Origin: Psychromonas sp. CNPT3
GTDB taxonomy: Bacteria > Pseudomonadota > Gammaproteobacteria > Enterobacterales > Psychromonadaceae
Direction of reading: 5' to 3'
Length of the DNA stretch: 64,000 bases
NCBI RefSeq assembly: GCF_000153405.2
Contig: NC_020802.1
Span: 701,883-765,882 of the forward strand
The translations under genes were made by a program, and so were the position numbers. Position 1 is the stretch's first letter. Each line of letters starts with the position of its first letter. Positions 19,831-28,406 of the stretch are shown one piece after another. Below the pieces are notes generated by a model. It made no database searches. It had not been told where the DNA came from and saw only the letters and a list, made by a program, of their open reading frames with translations.

Positions 19831-19920
19831 TTAAAAGAGGCGTCGCATAAAAGGCGAATGAATACGACTTTAGCGTGTCTTTTTATAATTAATCTATATA
19901 CAAAAAAATAAGGATACATA

Positions 19921-20223
19921 ATGAGCGAAAATAAAAATGCAGAAACAACTGATGTATGTGAAGCGTGTGGGAGCTTTGTAGAGTTGGGTAGTGTTATCAA
20001 TGCGGACGATACTGTTTTTGTTTTACCGTTTAAAGGTAGCTCACTTGACGGCGTTAACAAAATGGCTAAAAAATACATAGATGCAGCCAAAAAACGTTTT
20101 GAAAGCGTTATTATCAGTACAGAAGAAACTCAAAAAGAGGAAATCTTTCATATTGAAGTGACTTTTACATTTGAATGTACTGCTGAAAAATTGATCTTCG
20201 AAATGGGTCTCAGTGCTATTTAA
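19921..20223 (+). CDS. YfcZ/YiiS-family (DUF406) protein
   Basis: 100-residue protein. It has an N-terminal Cys pair (VCEACGSFVELGSVIN), a central helix and the C-terminal family signature VTFTFECTAEKLIFEMGL. It is homologous to E. coli YfcZ and YiiS; function unknown. RBS AAGGAT lies before ATG 19921. It is a single gene with its own strong terminator. Confidence 0.85.
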   Translation: MSENKNAETTDVCEACGSFVELGSVINADDTVFVLPFKGSSLDGVNKMAKKYIDAAKKRFESVIISTEETQKEEIFHIEVTFTFECTAEKLIFEMGLSAI

Positions 20224-20232
20224 TCCCATGTT

Positions 20233-20268
20233 ACAAAAAGAGTTTGTGTTTTAAACTCTTTTTGTCTT
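20233..20268 (+). terminator. Intrinsic terminator after DUF406 gene
   Basis: Perfect 13-bp stem ACAAAAAGAGTTT / AAACTCTTTTTGT with a 7-nt loop, followed by T-rich sequence. Confidence 0.88.
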
Positions 20269-20411
20269 CTTTGTTTTTTTGAAGAAATATTTTTTAGGTA
20301 AGCGCTCTTATTTTTATCTATTTTTAAATTTTTACAATCTTCATTTCTTCTTTGATCGCTTAATCGTTATACTACCCCCCTTATTATTTTATTGCTCACT
20401 TGGAGAGTCCT

Positions 20412-21737
20412 TTGCTCATTGCTGATTTACCCGTTGATAACCGTTTAATTACATCCCTTGCCCATTTGGGATTTACAGAAACAACACAGATCCAAGCTGA
20501 AGCCATTCCGCTGGCAGTTGCTGGAAAAGACTTATTAGCATCCTCAAAAACGGGTTCGGGTAAAACAATGGCTTTTCTATTGCCGGCGATGCAACGCGTA
20601 TTGAAAACCCGCGCGTTAACTAAGCGTGATCCTCGCGTATTAATATTAACGCCGACACGAGAACTGGCTAAACAAGTATACTCGCAGCTACGTTTATTAG
20701 TGTCGAATACGAAGCTTAAGTCAACGTTAGTATTAGGCGGTGAAAACTTTAATGATCAAGTTAAGCAACTAGATAGAGACCCGCATTTTGTTGTGGGCAC
20801 GCCGGGGCGTATTGTCGATCACCTTAAGAAAGGTTTATTACATCTTCATGGTTTAGAGTTATTAATTTTAGATGAAGCGGATCGTATGTTAGATCTTGGT
20901 TTTGCGGAGCAACTCAAAGCCATTAACGAGGAAGCTAAGCATCGCTTACGTCAAACATTATTATTTTCTGCGACATTAGGGCACGCTGAAGTAAATGATT
21001 TTGCAACTCAATTATTAAAATCACCGGTACGTATATCGATCGGGGATGAAAATCAGCAACACAGTCAAATCACACAACGTTTTTACCTTGCAGATAATTT
21101 AAAGCAAAAAGAAAAATTATTATTTCATTTTGTAAAAAATGAAAATATTAAACAACTGATCATTTTCACTGCAACACGTAAAGATACAGAGCGTTTAAGT
21201 ACTATCTTAAATGACAAAGAATGCAACTCAGTGGCGTTGCATGGCAATCTTGCGCAAAGTGAACGTAATAAAATCATGGATACCTTTTCTAAAGGTAAAG
21301 TGAAAATATTAGTGACCACGGATATTGCATCAAGAGGATTGGATTTATTAAATGTAAGCCATGTTATTAACTTTGATATTCCGAAACATACGGAAGAATA
21401 CATACATCGTATAGGGCGCACCGGGCGAGCTGGCGATACAGGTGATGCAATCTCAATTATTGGTCCAAAAGACTGGCTGAATTTTAAAAAAGTAGAAGCA
21501 TTTGTACAACAAAGCATTTCATTTTCAAATGTTGCTGGCATAAAGACTAAATTTAAAGGACTGGCTCCTAAGAAGGCGTTAGTTTCTAAAAATAAATTTG
21601 CGCAAAATGCACAGAAAAAGAAAGTGGCAGTAAAAGCTAAAAAACAAAAATCAGTGCCTAATAAAACGTTTTACGAAGCCAAAGATGTTGGTTTTGCGCC
21701 GATGCGCCGTAAACCAAAAATGGATGAGCCTGCGTAA
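20412..21737 (+). CDS. DEAD-box ATP-dependent RNA helicase
   Basis: 441 residues. Q motif (GFTETTQIQAEAIP), motif I SSKTGSGKT, Ia PTRELAK, Ib TPGRI, II DEAD, III SAT, V TTDIASRGLD and VI HRIGRTGRAG are all intact. The C-terminus is a short basic Lys-rich tail (QKKKVAVKAKKQK). The subfamily (SrmB-like or RhlE-like) is not decidable by eye; such helicases often help ribosome assembly in the cold. I prefer TTG 20412 because GGAG lies 6 nt upstream; the earlier TTG at 20400 would use that Shine-Dalgarno as codons. Confidence 0.92.
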   Translation: MLIADLPVDNRLITSLAHLGFTETTQIQAEAIPLAVAGKDLLASSKTGSGKTMAFLLPAMQRVLKTRALTKRDPRVLILTPTRELAKQVYSQLRLLVSNTKLKSTLVLGGENFNDQVKQLDRDPHFVVGTPGRIVDHLKKGLLHLHGLELLILDEADRMLDLGFAEQLKAINEEAKHRLRQTLLFSATLGHAEVNDFATQLLKSPVRISIGDENQQHSQITQRFYLADNLKQKEKLLFHFVKNENIKQLIIFTATRKDTERLSTILNDKECNSVALHGNLAQSERNKIMDTFSKGKVKILVTTDIASRGLDLLNVSHVINFDIPKHTEEYIHRIGRTGRAGDTGDAISIIGPKDWLNFKKVEAFVQQSISFSNVAGIKTKFKGLAPKKALVSKNKFAQNAQKKKVAVKAKKQKSVPNKTFYEAKDVGFAPMRRKPKMDEPA

Positions 21738-23464
21738 TCACCTATCGATAAGATATTCGATAAAGTTAATGATAGGTAATTACACAAATTTTAAGACAGA
21801 GTTCCTGCTCTTGGCTTACACTGCTGATTTAATCAGTTGTTAGCCACGCACGCGCTCACTGTGTTGTTACTTTAGAGGCTGACGTTGCGTCACGAAAAGT
21901 TTTAACTTATGCATGATACTGCGTGTATGGTAGCGTTTAAACAACCGTCGTGCAGTGTTCTGTACATATTTAGCTCTTCTTTACTGATGATTTTAGCGGG
22001 ACATTCAAGCCGATCTTAAAATGCACTACGGCTCAGTTGTAGTGCATTATAGAATTGTTTTATGGGATATCTAGAGCGACTTACTCGAATATACCCAAAC
22101 TTTATTTAATTTCCCTGCCAAAAATGTACTGTTTTTTTTATATTTCTTTATCCATACTGAGTTGTTTCATTTCTTTTCGCAAGGAGAATGGATAAACTCG
22201 ATAATCAGTGTTTATAGTGGCGTTAGCAAGCACTTGATGTAAGTACCTCCCTCCTTTAATACAAACGATACTCATGAACGTATCGTCTCCGACATTAATT
22301 TTTTTCCTGAAAAATATTATTTTATCATGCTACACATGGCTAAAAACACTTTGTGGTGCGTTTTAAAAATACTTAAGGTGAGCTTACTGAAAATACTATA
22401 TTGATGACAAACACATCCCGATTAACCCATCACACTGTAAAAAATAGTGCTCAAAATATTTTTTAAATTATTAATTGAGTCGATCAAGTAAGTCGCGCTT
22501 GGATGTTTTTAGATTTTAGTTGAGCATCTAAAGTGTCTATGCACAAGAGACTGGGTAAATCCTATCTTCTATTAAATTCTTTTGGTATCACATGATAAAG
22601 TGCAGTGTAGTTTTTTTCTTTAAAAAAGTTATAATGGCGCGTGTTACATTAATGTTAAATTTACGTTAATGCATTGTGCTGTGTGAAATGCTTTGTTATT
22701 AGCTTTATTAATTTAGTTAAAAGCAGAAATGTAATAGAAAGCAAATTAAATTCATTATAAGTAAATTGGTTTTTTTGACGCCGTGAACAGGTTGATGGGG
22801 TTGTTAAGTCGATTTATTAATCCTTAAGCTGATAGGCATCTACGAATATTTAGAGGTCGACCTTTTTCTGTAAAAAATCAGGGGCTTGATGCTAGCCATT
22901 ATCTACTTTTAGGGAAATGCGTAGAATCATCTTCGATGATGGTGATATGGTCATTTTGCGTCTTATAAATAATAAACGAGTCAGGAGGGGGATAACGCCG
23001 TACACCTGCAAAGAATTTATAAAATATAGTTAAAAGTGGCGCAACTCTTTTGATTCTTTTATAGGGCAAGTTTATTTGCATAAAATAGAAAGTGACATGT
23101 TATTTCCATGTGCGATATCTCAAATAATAGCATTCACGAAAGATGAGATCTTTCCGTCACGCTTCAACATAAATAGTAGTATCCCGTTGCGTGTTGTATA
23201 AGTTGTTACGAGAATGCACCCGATTATATCGGTTTATTCTATTAAATTTCTAGTCTTTCACAATAAAATTTATTAATAAGTAGTTAAGAAGAGGGGAGGT
23301 TAATGATCCGCTAACGACAGTTTTAAATACCACTTAGTGCTTATGTACTTAATATTGAACCGGATAATTGATATCCATATATAACGGCAGTTTTGATTCT
23401 GTTAATGAAAGTATAAATATTCGCTAACACAATTATCCTGCAATAACTCAGCAAGGAGAATTTT
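21738..23464. other. 1.7-kb gene-poor intergenic region
   Basis: No ORF here looks like a conserved gene. I see a perfect 10-bp stem-loop AATGCACTAC/GTAGTGCATT at 22020-22048, a CGATAC/GTATCG hairpin near 22267-22286, a TGACG/CGTCA hairpin near 21880-21893, a sigma-70-like TATAAT near 22630 and an AGGTCGACCT palindrome near 22853. The minus-strand frame at 22899-23081 faintly recalls a ParE/RelE toxin. It could hold small RNAs or decayed genes. Confidence 0.5.
22020..22048. other. Perfect stem-loop in gene-poor region
   Basis: 10-bp perfect stem AATGCACTAC / GTAGTGCATT with a 9-nt loop, followed by ATAGAATTGTTTT. It could end an unrecognised transcript on the plus strand; the U-tract is weak. 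Confidence 0.5.
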
Positions 23465-23620
23465 ATGATGACATTAATATTTTTTTTATATTTCACCGCT
23501 ATCTTATTAGCAATAAAAGGTAATCGAAAATTGGCTATTTACGCTTTTAGTCTATCTATCATTGTGAGTTTATTTTGGCTCTCACATCATGCAAGCGACT
23601 CACTCTCTATTTTACTCTAG
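23465..23620 (+). CDS. DUF5993-type small membrane protein, partner of DsbB-like gene
   Basis: 51-residue hydrophobic protein starting MMTLIFFLYFTAILL, with two short TM helices (about 3-17 and 25-38) and a conserved-looking tail LFWLSHHASDSLSI. ATG 23465 has a strong Shine-Dalgarno (AAGGAG). It ends 10 nt before the likely start of the DsbB-like gene. I recall this small family as DUF5993, repeatedly placed directly upstream of dsbB-like genes. Function unknown; the pairing suggests a subunit or chaperone of the oxidase. Confidence 0.75.
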   Translation: MMTLIFFLYFTAILLAIKGNRKLAIYAFSLSIIVSLFWLSHHASDSLSILL

Positions 23621-23630
23621 GATGCAAAAT

Positions 23631-24179
23631 ATGACTCAATCATTTTCACGACAACTTAATGCACTTGGCGCCATAGCAATCACTTTTGTGTTGATGTTCG
23701 CCTTCTATTCTCAATTTGTTGCAGGAGAGTTACCTTGTCCTTTATGCTTATTACAACGCGTTGGATTTGTTGCTGTTTTATTTGGTCTACTGTGTAATGT
23801 TGTATATGGCCCAAGAACATCGCATTACGGCATTATGATCTTTGGGGCTTTATTTGGTGCAGGTGTCGCTCTTAGACAAATTTCACTACATGTTATTCCC
23901 GGTACTCCTTTTTACGGTGATCCCTTCTTCTCTTTTCATTTTTATACTTGGGCATTCATTTCTTTCGTTGTGATCGTATTCGGAAGCGCTGTCATGTTGT
24001 CATTTTCTTCACAATATAAAGAAATAAAGTACCAAACATTTGTACAAATGCCGGTGCTAAGTAAAGTAGCAATTGCCCTTGTACTTTTCGTTACTCTACT
24101 TAATGTGTTGAGTACTTTTGCAGAATGTGGTCCCTTCGAATGCCCCTCTGATCCTATTCAATATTGGTTATTTAATTAA
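23631..24179 (+). CDS. dsbB: DsbB-like disulfide bond formation protein
   Basis: 182-residue four-TM quinone reductase of the DsbB family. The first periplasmic Cys pair is CPLC in GELPCPLCLLQRVGF; the second loop has Cys in FAECGPFECPSDP. It differs from canonical E. coli DsbB and is closer to the DsbI-like branch. Start uncertain: ATG 23631 uses AGGA overlapping the upstream stop, and ATG 23622 is possible. No dsbA lies nearby. It probably forms a two-gene operon with the DUF5993 gene. Confidence 0.88.
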   Translation: MTQSFSRQLNALGAIAITFVLMFAFYSQFVAGELPCPLCLLQRVGFVAVLFGLLCNVVYGPRTSHYGIMIFGALFGAGVALRQISLHVIPGTPFYGDPFFSFHFYTWAFISFVVIVFGSAVMLSFSSQYKEIKYQTFVQMPVLSKVAIALVLFVTLLNVLSTFAECGPFECPSDPIQYWLFN

Positions 24180-24186
24180 ATATAAA

Positions 24187-24210
24187 ACGGACATAGCATA
24201 CATTGTCCGT
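24187..24210 (+). terminator. Possible terminator after dsbB
   Basis: ACGGACA/TGTCCGT stem with a 10-nt loop 7 nt after the dsbB stop; only TCTATT follows, so it is weak. Confidence 0.45.
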
Positions 24211-24261
24211 TCTATTAATATGCGAGAACAAGGTACTAAGGTTTTGTCGAAAATTCTAATC

Positions 24262-24426
24262 TAATAGCAAAGGAACTAAAAAGGTTACCCGTCTTGCTTG
24301 TTGAAATTATCCCACCCTGCGTTGTGAGTTTTGAAGTGATAACAACACTCTCCTACAACTCACGCCTTGCTAGGGTTAATTTTTCCTGCGCAATACATGA
24401 AAACTTAATTAATTCCTTTGGTATAA
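24262..24426 (+). mobile_element. MITE-like foldback element R1, copy A
   Basis: About 163 nt with terminal inverted repeats (left end ATAGCAAAGGAACTAA, right end TTAATTCCTTTGGTAT). The whole element is an imperfect palindrome, with an internal GTGAGTT...AACTCAC stem. It matches copies at 41183-41344 (same orientation) and 45391-45553 (inverted). It has no coding capacity, so mobility would need a transposase supplied elsewhere. Confidence 0.85.
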
Positions 24427-24621
24427 GATATAAATTAATTTTAATTTTATAAAACAAAATTAACAAAGGATCTACGTAATTATTTGTGATTTTTTAACTG
24501 CAATCTAGCATGCGGATTAGGACATTAAATTTAAAGGTGGGAATGAGAGTTGATGGTAATAACACGCTTAAACAATTAACAACTGTAGTTTATTATTGGG
24601 TTTTATTTGTGTTGCTTTAAT

Positions 24622-24697
24622 TGGTCTCCTCATCGGGACTCGAACCCAAATCATCCGCTTAGGAGGCGGGTGCTCTATCCTGTTGAGCTATGAAGAG
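24622..24697 (-). tRNA. tRNA-Arg (anticodon CCU)
   Basis: A 76-nt cloverleaf can be drawn on the minus strand: acceptor CTCTTCA/TGAGGAG, D-stem GCTC/GAGC, anticodon loop CTCCTAA (anticodon CCU, reading AGG), T-arm TTGGG-TTCGAGT-CCCGA, discriminator A and encoded CCA. The top pair of the anticodon stem (27-43) is C-A. It is a lone tRNA with no integrase nearby; a copy of element R1 ends about 195 nt away. Confidence 0.93.
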
Positions 24698-24956
24698 ATG
24701 CGTTGATTATACTCAAGCTATGTGAATATGCAAATGCGTCAATAGATTTAAACGCTTTGTTTTAAATGGGAAAAATAAGAGATATTTATTATTTTGTTTT
24801 TTTATATCCAAATTAGGTCGCTAATTTATAGTAATAAAATAGCTAAATAAATCTGGCTCGATTTTTGCTTTATTTAGTATTTAGGTAAGTATTAGCTTGG
24901 ATGTGGTATATATTGCCACTTTATGAAAGGAAGTGCTTTAATCCGTGTAACTTTAT

Positions 24957-24983
24957 TAAAGTTTATGGGGCGGGTGCCGATAA
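24957..24983 (+). promoter_or_regulatory. Sigma-28 (FliA) promoter of flgO
   Basis: TAAA, exactly 15 nt, then GCCGATAA: a full match to the flagellar sigma-28 consensus. The expected start is near 24990, 47 nt before the flgO ATG. Confidence 0.88.
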
Positions 24984-25036
24984 GCTAAGTAAATTATCCA
25001 TAGCATTCTTTAGAATTATAATTAGGTAGGTATTGA

Positions 25037-25810
25037 ATGAAAAAATTATTGTCGGCATTCAGTGTTATATTGTTTCTTTCGGGCTGCGCTCTTCTTGAGC
25101 CTGTAGAGCAAGTTTCGACAGCAAGTGATCTCCCCCAAAATTACCAACCTGTATTAGAAAATCAAAATAATCGTGATGGCGAGTATCTTTATTATTATAT
25201 TGCTAATTCATATAGTAATTCTGGTAAAAGTGCTTTTTTACCAGGAGAAACTTCGCAAGTAGAGGGGTACGGCAAGTTATATTCTTTTAATGGTGAGAAA
25301 TCACTGATTTTATCAGAAGTTGTCAGTAAGATGGCCGACCAATTATTGGTTAACTTTCCCACTCGATACAGAGGCGAAGCGATTGCATTAACATCTCTAG
25401 TCGATTTGAATGATCATAAAAAAACCAACTGGATAGGGCAGACAGTAACGGAGTTATTTATCCATGAATTACATATCCGCCAATTGCAGGTTGTCGATTA
25501 TAAATTGACGGGAGATATTCAGATCACCTCACGAGGTGAATTCGCACTAACTCGCGACTGGAAACGATTAAATAAAAATATAGATGTGCGCCGTATTTTT
25601 ACCGGAACAATGTCTCGCAATGAAGAAGGGCTTATTTTAAATGTACGTATCGTCAATACCGATACTAGTATTGTGGAATCTACCAGCAGTGCTTTTATTC
25701 CTCATGGTATGTTTGTGGGGGGGGAATACGATTATCGCACTAATCAATATTATAATAGAAATAGCCAACAAATACGTAACAACCGAGCGCAAGTTCACTT
25801 GGTTAAATAG
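25037..25810 (+). CDS. flgO: Flagellar outer-membrane lipoprotein FlgO
   Basis: 257 residues. A lipoprotein signal with lipobox LSGC (Cys17) is followed by a FlgO-family domain (VSKMADQLLVNF, ALTSLVDLND, LGQTVTELFIHEL-like IGQTVTELFIHEL). In Vibrio, FlgO and FlgP are outer-membrane factors that stabilise the polar flagellum. A perfect sigma-28 promoter precedes it and a strong terminator follows it, so it is its own unit, separate from flgP. flgT, usually its neighbour in Vibrio, is not here. Confidence 0.9.
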   Translation: MKKLLSAFSVILFLSGCALLEPVEQVSTASDLPQNYQPVLENQNNRDGEYLYYYIANSYSNSGKSAFLPGETSQVEGYGKLYSFNGEKSLILSEVVSKMADQLLVNFPTRYRGEAIALTSLVDLNDHKKTNWIGQTVTELFIHELHIRQLQVVDYKLTGDIQITSRGEFALTRDWKRLNKNIDVRRIFTGTMSRNEEGLILNVRIVNTDTSIVESTSSAFIPHGMFVGGEYDYRTNQYYNRNSQQIRNNRAQVHLVK

Positions 25811-25870
25811 CGCTAGCAAACTGAAAGCTTTGTATTATTCGCCGTGTTATTTAGGTGCCAATAAAAAACA

Positions 25871-25904
25871 AAAAATGCAACGAACCTATCTCGTTGCATT
25901 TTTG
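25871..25904 (+). terminator. Intrinsic terminator of flgO
   Basis: 13-bp perfect stem AAAAATGCAACGA / TCGTTGCATTTTT with a 7-nt loop and T-tract. Confidence 0.92.
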
Positions 25905-26152
25905 CTTTTATACCTAAGCATATATAAATCTACTTTATGCTATAGATGTAAGTCAAAGGACGCCTCAAGTGTCAGGTAGACATGAGAAATTCCTAATATC
26001 ACTCATCCATTCTGTATTACACTCTCTCCTATTAGCACTACTCGTAAATACTGGTAGCCGTTATCGATGTCTCTTTAAATAAGAACAGATAGTGACTTAT
26101 ATTTGTCGATAAAAGCGCAATGCTTAGGTGAAAAGTGTTTTTTTAGTCGAAG

Positions 26153-26170
26153 CTGGCTTAATTCTTGCTT
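26153..26170 (+). promoter_or_regulatory. Sigma-54-like promoter of flgP
   Basis: TGGCTT-AATTC-TTGCTT, with GG at 26155 and GC at 26167, 12 nt apart as in the other five sites in this cluster. The expected start near 26179 supports translation from 26212. Confidence 0.68.
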
Positions 26171-26211
26171 GATTAGCATTGCCATTTTCGTTTTTTAGCA
26201 AGGATATATTA

Positions 26212-26694
26212 ATGAACATTAATCGATGTTATCGCTCGTTGTCAGTATTGCTTTGTAGTACTTTGTTTCTTTTTTCATGTACGCCAATATCACATAATAT
26301 GTTATTGCCAACCCAAGAAGAACTAAAAGAGCAAACTGACGTGCATAGCTTTACCTCTGTCGGTTATGCACCTGTTGCGACTCAAAAAGGGGCAACCTTA
26401 GAAGAAAAAATACTAAACGCTATCAAAGCATCTAAATTGGATGCTTATAAAGAAATGGCAGAGCAAGTATATGGCGTGTTACTGAGTTCTGAAACCGAGC
26501 TTTCTGGTGTGCATATACAAAGCGCTCGTGTTCGAAGTAAGGTTCGGGGGTTAGTTAGAGGTGCTCGGGTGTTAAAAAGTTACCATGAAGGTAAACTTTA
26601 TATTACGGAGTTAGTTCTGGATATGAAAGCGTTACCGTATTCAAATATCATAGGTGAACAATCAAAGCCGCGTAAGAAAGCGATTTATTATTGA
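26212..26694 (+). CDS. flgP: Flagellar outer-membrane lipoprotein FlgP
   Basis: 160-residue lipoprotein (signal plus LFSC lipobox, Cys23) with an LPP20/FlgP domain (AIKASKLDAYKEMAEQVYG, ARVRSKVRGLVRGARVLKSY). FlgP forms a basal-disk or outer-membrane-associated ring in polar flagella of Vibrio and relatives. I chose ATG 26212, behind AAGGAT, because a start at 26179 would coincide with the predicted transcription start. The gene ends directly against convergent flgN. Confidence 0.9.
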   Translation: MNINRCYRSLSVLLCSTLFLFSCTPISHNMLLPTQEELKEQTDVHSFTSVGYAPVATQKGATLEEKILNAIKASKLDAYKEMAEQVYGVLLSSETELSGVHIQSARVRSKVRGLVRGARVLKSYHEGKLYITELVLDMKALPYSNIIGEQSKPRKKAIYY

Positions 26695-27114
26695 TCATGC
26701 CTGAATGTTTTTACCTAAAAGTTGACCACTATTTAGCATCCCTTTTTGATCATAGGTGATGCTGTTCTTTCCTGTTGCTTGCTTGATAAGTTGAGTCAGA
26801 TGTTTATTACTGCGCATACCTAACTCTACTAATTTTCCATTAATACTATTAATATGTTGGCATTTAGCAAGGCAAGAAAGAATTTCTTTCTTTATTTCCT
26901 GAGCCGTTGTTGAATTTTCTATTTGTTGTAAATCGGCCGGACGCGATAAAACGCTATCTAGCTCTGCGATTAAAGTTAATTTTTGTTGTTTCTGTTTCAA
27001 AATTTCACTGAGATGAGAAAAGCTCTTTTCTTTTAGACACGTCGTTTCTTGCTCCAATATCAGGTGCAATTCATTAATTAATATTAATTGTCGATTTAGC
27101 TTTTCAATAGGCAT
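26695..27114 (-). CDS. flgN: Flagellar export chaperone FlgN
   Basis: 139-residue all-helical FlgN-family chaperone (ELHLILEQETTCLK, LKQKQQKLTLIAELD, C-terminal MLNSGQLLGKNIQA). It should escort FlgK and FlgL to the export gate. It lies 24 nt downstream of flgM on the same strand, so it should share the sigma-28 promoter. Its stop abuts the flgP stop with no terminator between. Confidence 0.87.
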   Translation of the reverse strand: MPIEKLNRQLILINELHLILEQETTCLKEKSFSHLSEILKQKQQKLTLIAELDSVLSRPADLQQIENSTTAQEIKKEILSCLAKCQHINSINGKLVELGMRSNKHLTQLIKQATGKNSITYDQKGMLNSGQLLGKNIQA

Positions 27115-27138
27115 TGTTTAATTATCTCAGCTTAAAAC

Positions 27139-27456
27139 TTATTTCAGAATTCGACTAAAATCACCTTCAAATTGACTGAGGCGCTGTGCGAGTCGTTCTG
27201 TATTGATTTTATAATCACCGTTAGTGATAGCGGCTTTTAGTGATTCAATACGCTGTTTGTTTACTTGGGGCTCTGTCGCACCTTGTTGTTGCATTTTATT
27301 TATATTCTTCGCTTGTGACGTTAATTGCACAGAATCTTTATGTTGATCATTATTAACATTTTGTGCGTTTTTGACAGATGATTTTTGCGCCTGAGCCTTA
27401 TGCTGCTCAACCACAATGTTTTTTTGTGTCGCTTGGCGGTTAATGTTGATGCTCAT
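27139..27456 (-). CDS. flgM: Anti-sigma-28 factor FlgM
   Basis: 105 residues. The N-terminus is Gln/Asn-rich and disordered-looking; the C-terminal FlgM domain has DSVQLTSQAKNI and RIESLKAAITNGDYKINTERLAQRLSQFE. It holds FliA until the hook-basal body is finished and is then exported. Its gene carries a perfect FliA promoter, giving the classical feedback loop. Confidence 0.92.
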   Translation of the reverse strand: MSININRQATQKNIVVEQHKAQAQKSSVKNAQNVNNDQHKDSVQLTSQAKNINKMQQQGATEPQVNKQRIESLKAAITNGDYKINTERLAQRLSQFEGDFSRILK

Positions 27457-27487
27457 AATTATATTCCAAAAGTATCATGTTTATATT

Positions 27488-27514
27488 ATATCGGCGAAAC
27501 GCGTACTTTCTTTA
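27488..27514 (-). promoter_or_regulatory. Sigma-28 (FliA) promoter of flgM-flgN
   Basis: On the minus strand TAAA, exactly 15 nt, then GCCGATAT. The expected start near 27481 is 25 nt before the flgM ATG. Confidence 0.88.
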
Positions 27515-27607
27515 GTAAAAAAACAAAAAAAAGTGTTTAAATGTAAAGTTTTTTTAACAATGTGAAATATTAAAACAATACGTCTCTAAAATAAAGTGCA
27601 ATTTACT

Positions 27608-28300
27608 CTAAAAAGTAACTTGTACTTCTTTTTGTGCAGAGACGGTGCCCACAACAATACGTTGAGAACGTGAATTTTTGACTCTAACAGATTCTCCAAT
27701 ATTAGCATTATTTAGGGCTATTCCTGAAGTTTTAATTACTAATCCTGCTTTTATTGCGCTAATGATCACTTGATCTTTTTGACAGACAAAACAAACATCT
27801 CTATTTTTTATTATTTTTTGAGCACCCATATTACGTTTGAGGCGGCTACCGATAAGTATTTTCTTTTGTGAAAAGCTACCACCTCGCAATTGGGATTTTG
27901 TTAAATAAGTCACTTTTATATTGTTATTGTTTAATGTTTCACCTTTACGCAAAGCTTGAGCGCTGATGATGGTGCGGAAAAGTCGATGAGAACGGACGCG
28001 TACATAAGTTGACCATTGTGGCTTATTGGGGCATGTCACTTTGACCGATACGTTGTTTTTTAATTTTCCTGACACAATCTCACCTAAAAAAGGAGATAAA
28101 CATTTCTTGTATGTTATTCTTTTATTTAAAGGAACTGCGATAATAGAGGTTTTTTGTTCATTGTTTTTTGGATATATTGCATTATATTCATTAAGAATAA
28201 GAGTTTCTGCGAAGTTTTCGATGTCTTTTTTATAATTAGTTTCAGCAAAAGAAGCAGAACAGCCTAAACTGATATAAAGGATAAAAAAACGTATTAACAT
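27608..28300 (-). CDS. flgA: P-ring assembly chaperone FlgA
   Basis: 230-residue periplasmic protein. Signal peptide MLIRFFILYISLGCSASFA is followed by an N-terminal domain with a Cys pair and a C-terminal SAF/FlgA domain (ALRKGETLNNNNIKVTYL, GSRLKRNMGAQKII, GESVRVKNSRSQRIVVGTV). It helps FlgI polymerise into the P-ring. ATG 28300, behind AGGATC, is chosen over 28333. Divergent from cheV. Confidence 0.92.
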   Translation of the reverse strand: MLIRFFILYISLGCSASFAETNYKKDIENFAETLILNEYNAIYPKNNEQKTSIIAVPLNKRITYKKCLSPFLGEIVSGKLKNNVSVKVTCPNKPQWSTYVRVRSHRLFRTIISAQALRKGETLNNNNIKVTYLTKSQLRGGSFSQKKILIGSRLKRNMGAQKIIKNRDVCFVCQKDQVIISAIKAGLVIKTSGIALNNANIGESVRVKNSRSQRIVVGTVSAQKEVQVTF

Positions 28301-28406
28301 AAAGATCCTATTTATGGATGAATAAGCACTCAATAGAGTTTAATTAATTATTAAGCATCATTATAGAATGATTCTTTGATAAGTTATAAGAGAAAAGGAA
28401 GATTAT

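Larger units (their letters stand above)
25811..26211. other. Intergenic flgO-flgP
   Basis: 401 nt without a gene. It holds the flgO terminator (25871-25903) and the sigma-54-like promoter of flgP (26153-26170). Confidence 0.7.

Noticed and set aside
24262-24697. Integrated island at tRNA-Arg(CCU)
   Set aside because: No integrase, no attachment-site duplication of the tRNA 3' end, and the neighbours are normal chromosomal genes.
26071-26110. Sigma-28 promoter for flgP
   Set aside because: GTCGATAA resembles the -10, but no TAAA lies 15 nt upstream; a sigma-54-like site closer to the gene fits better.
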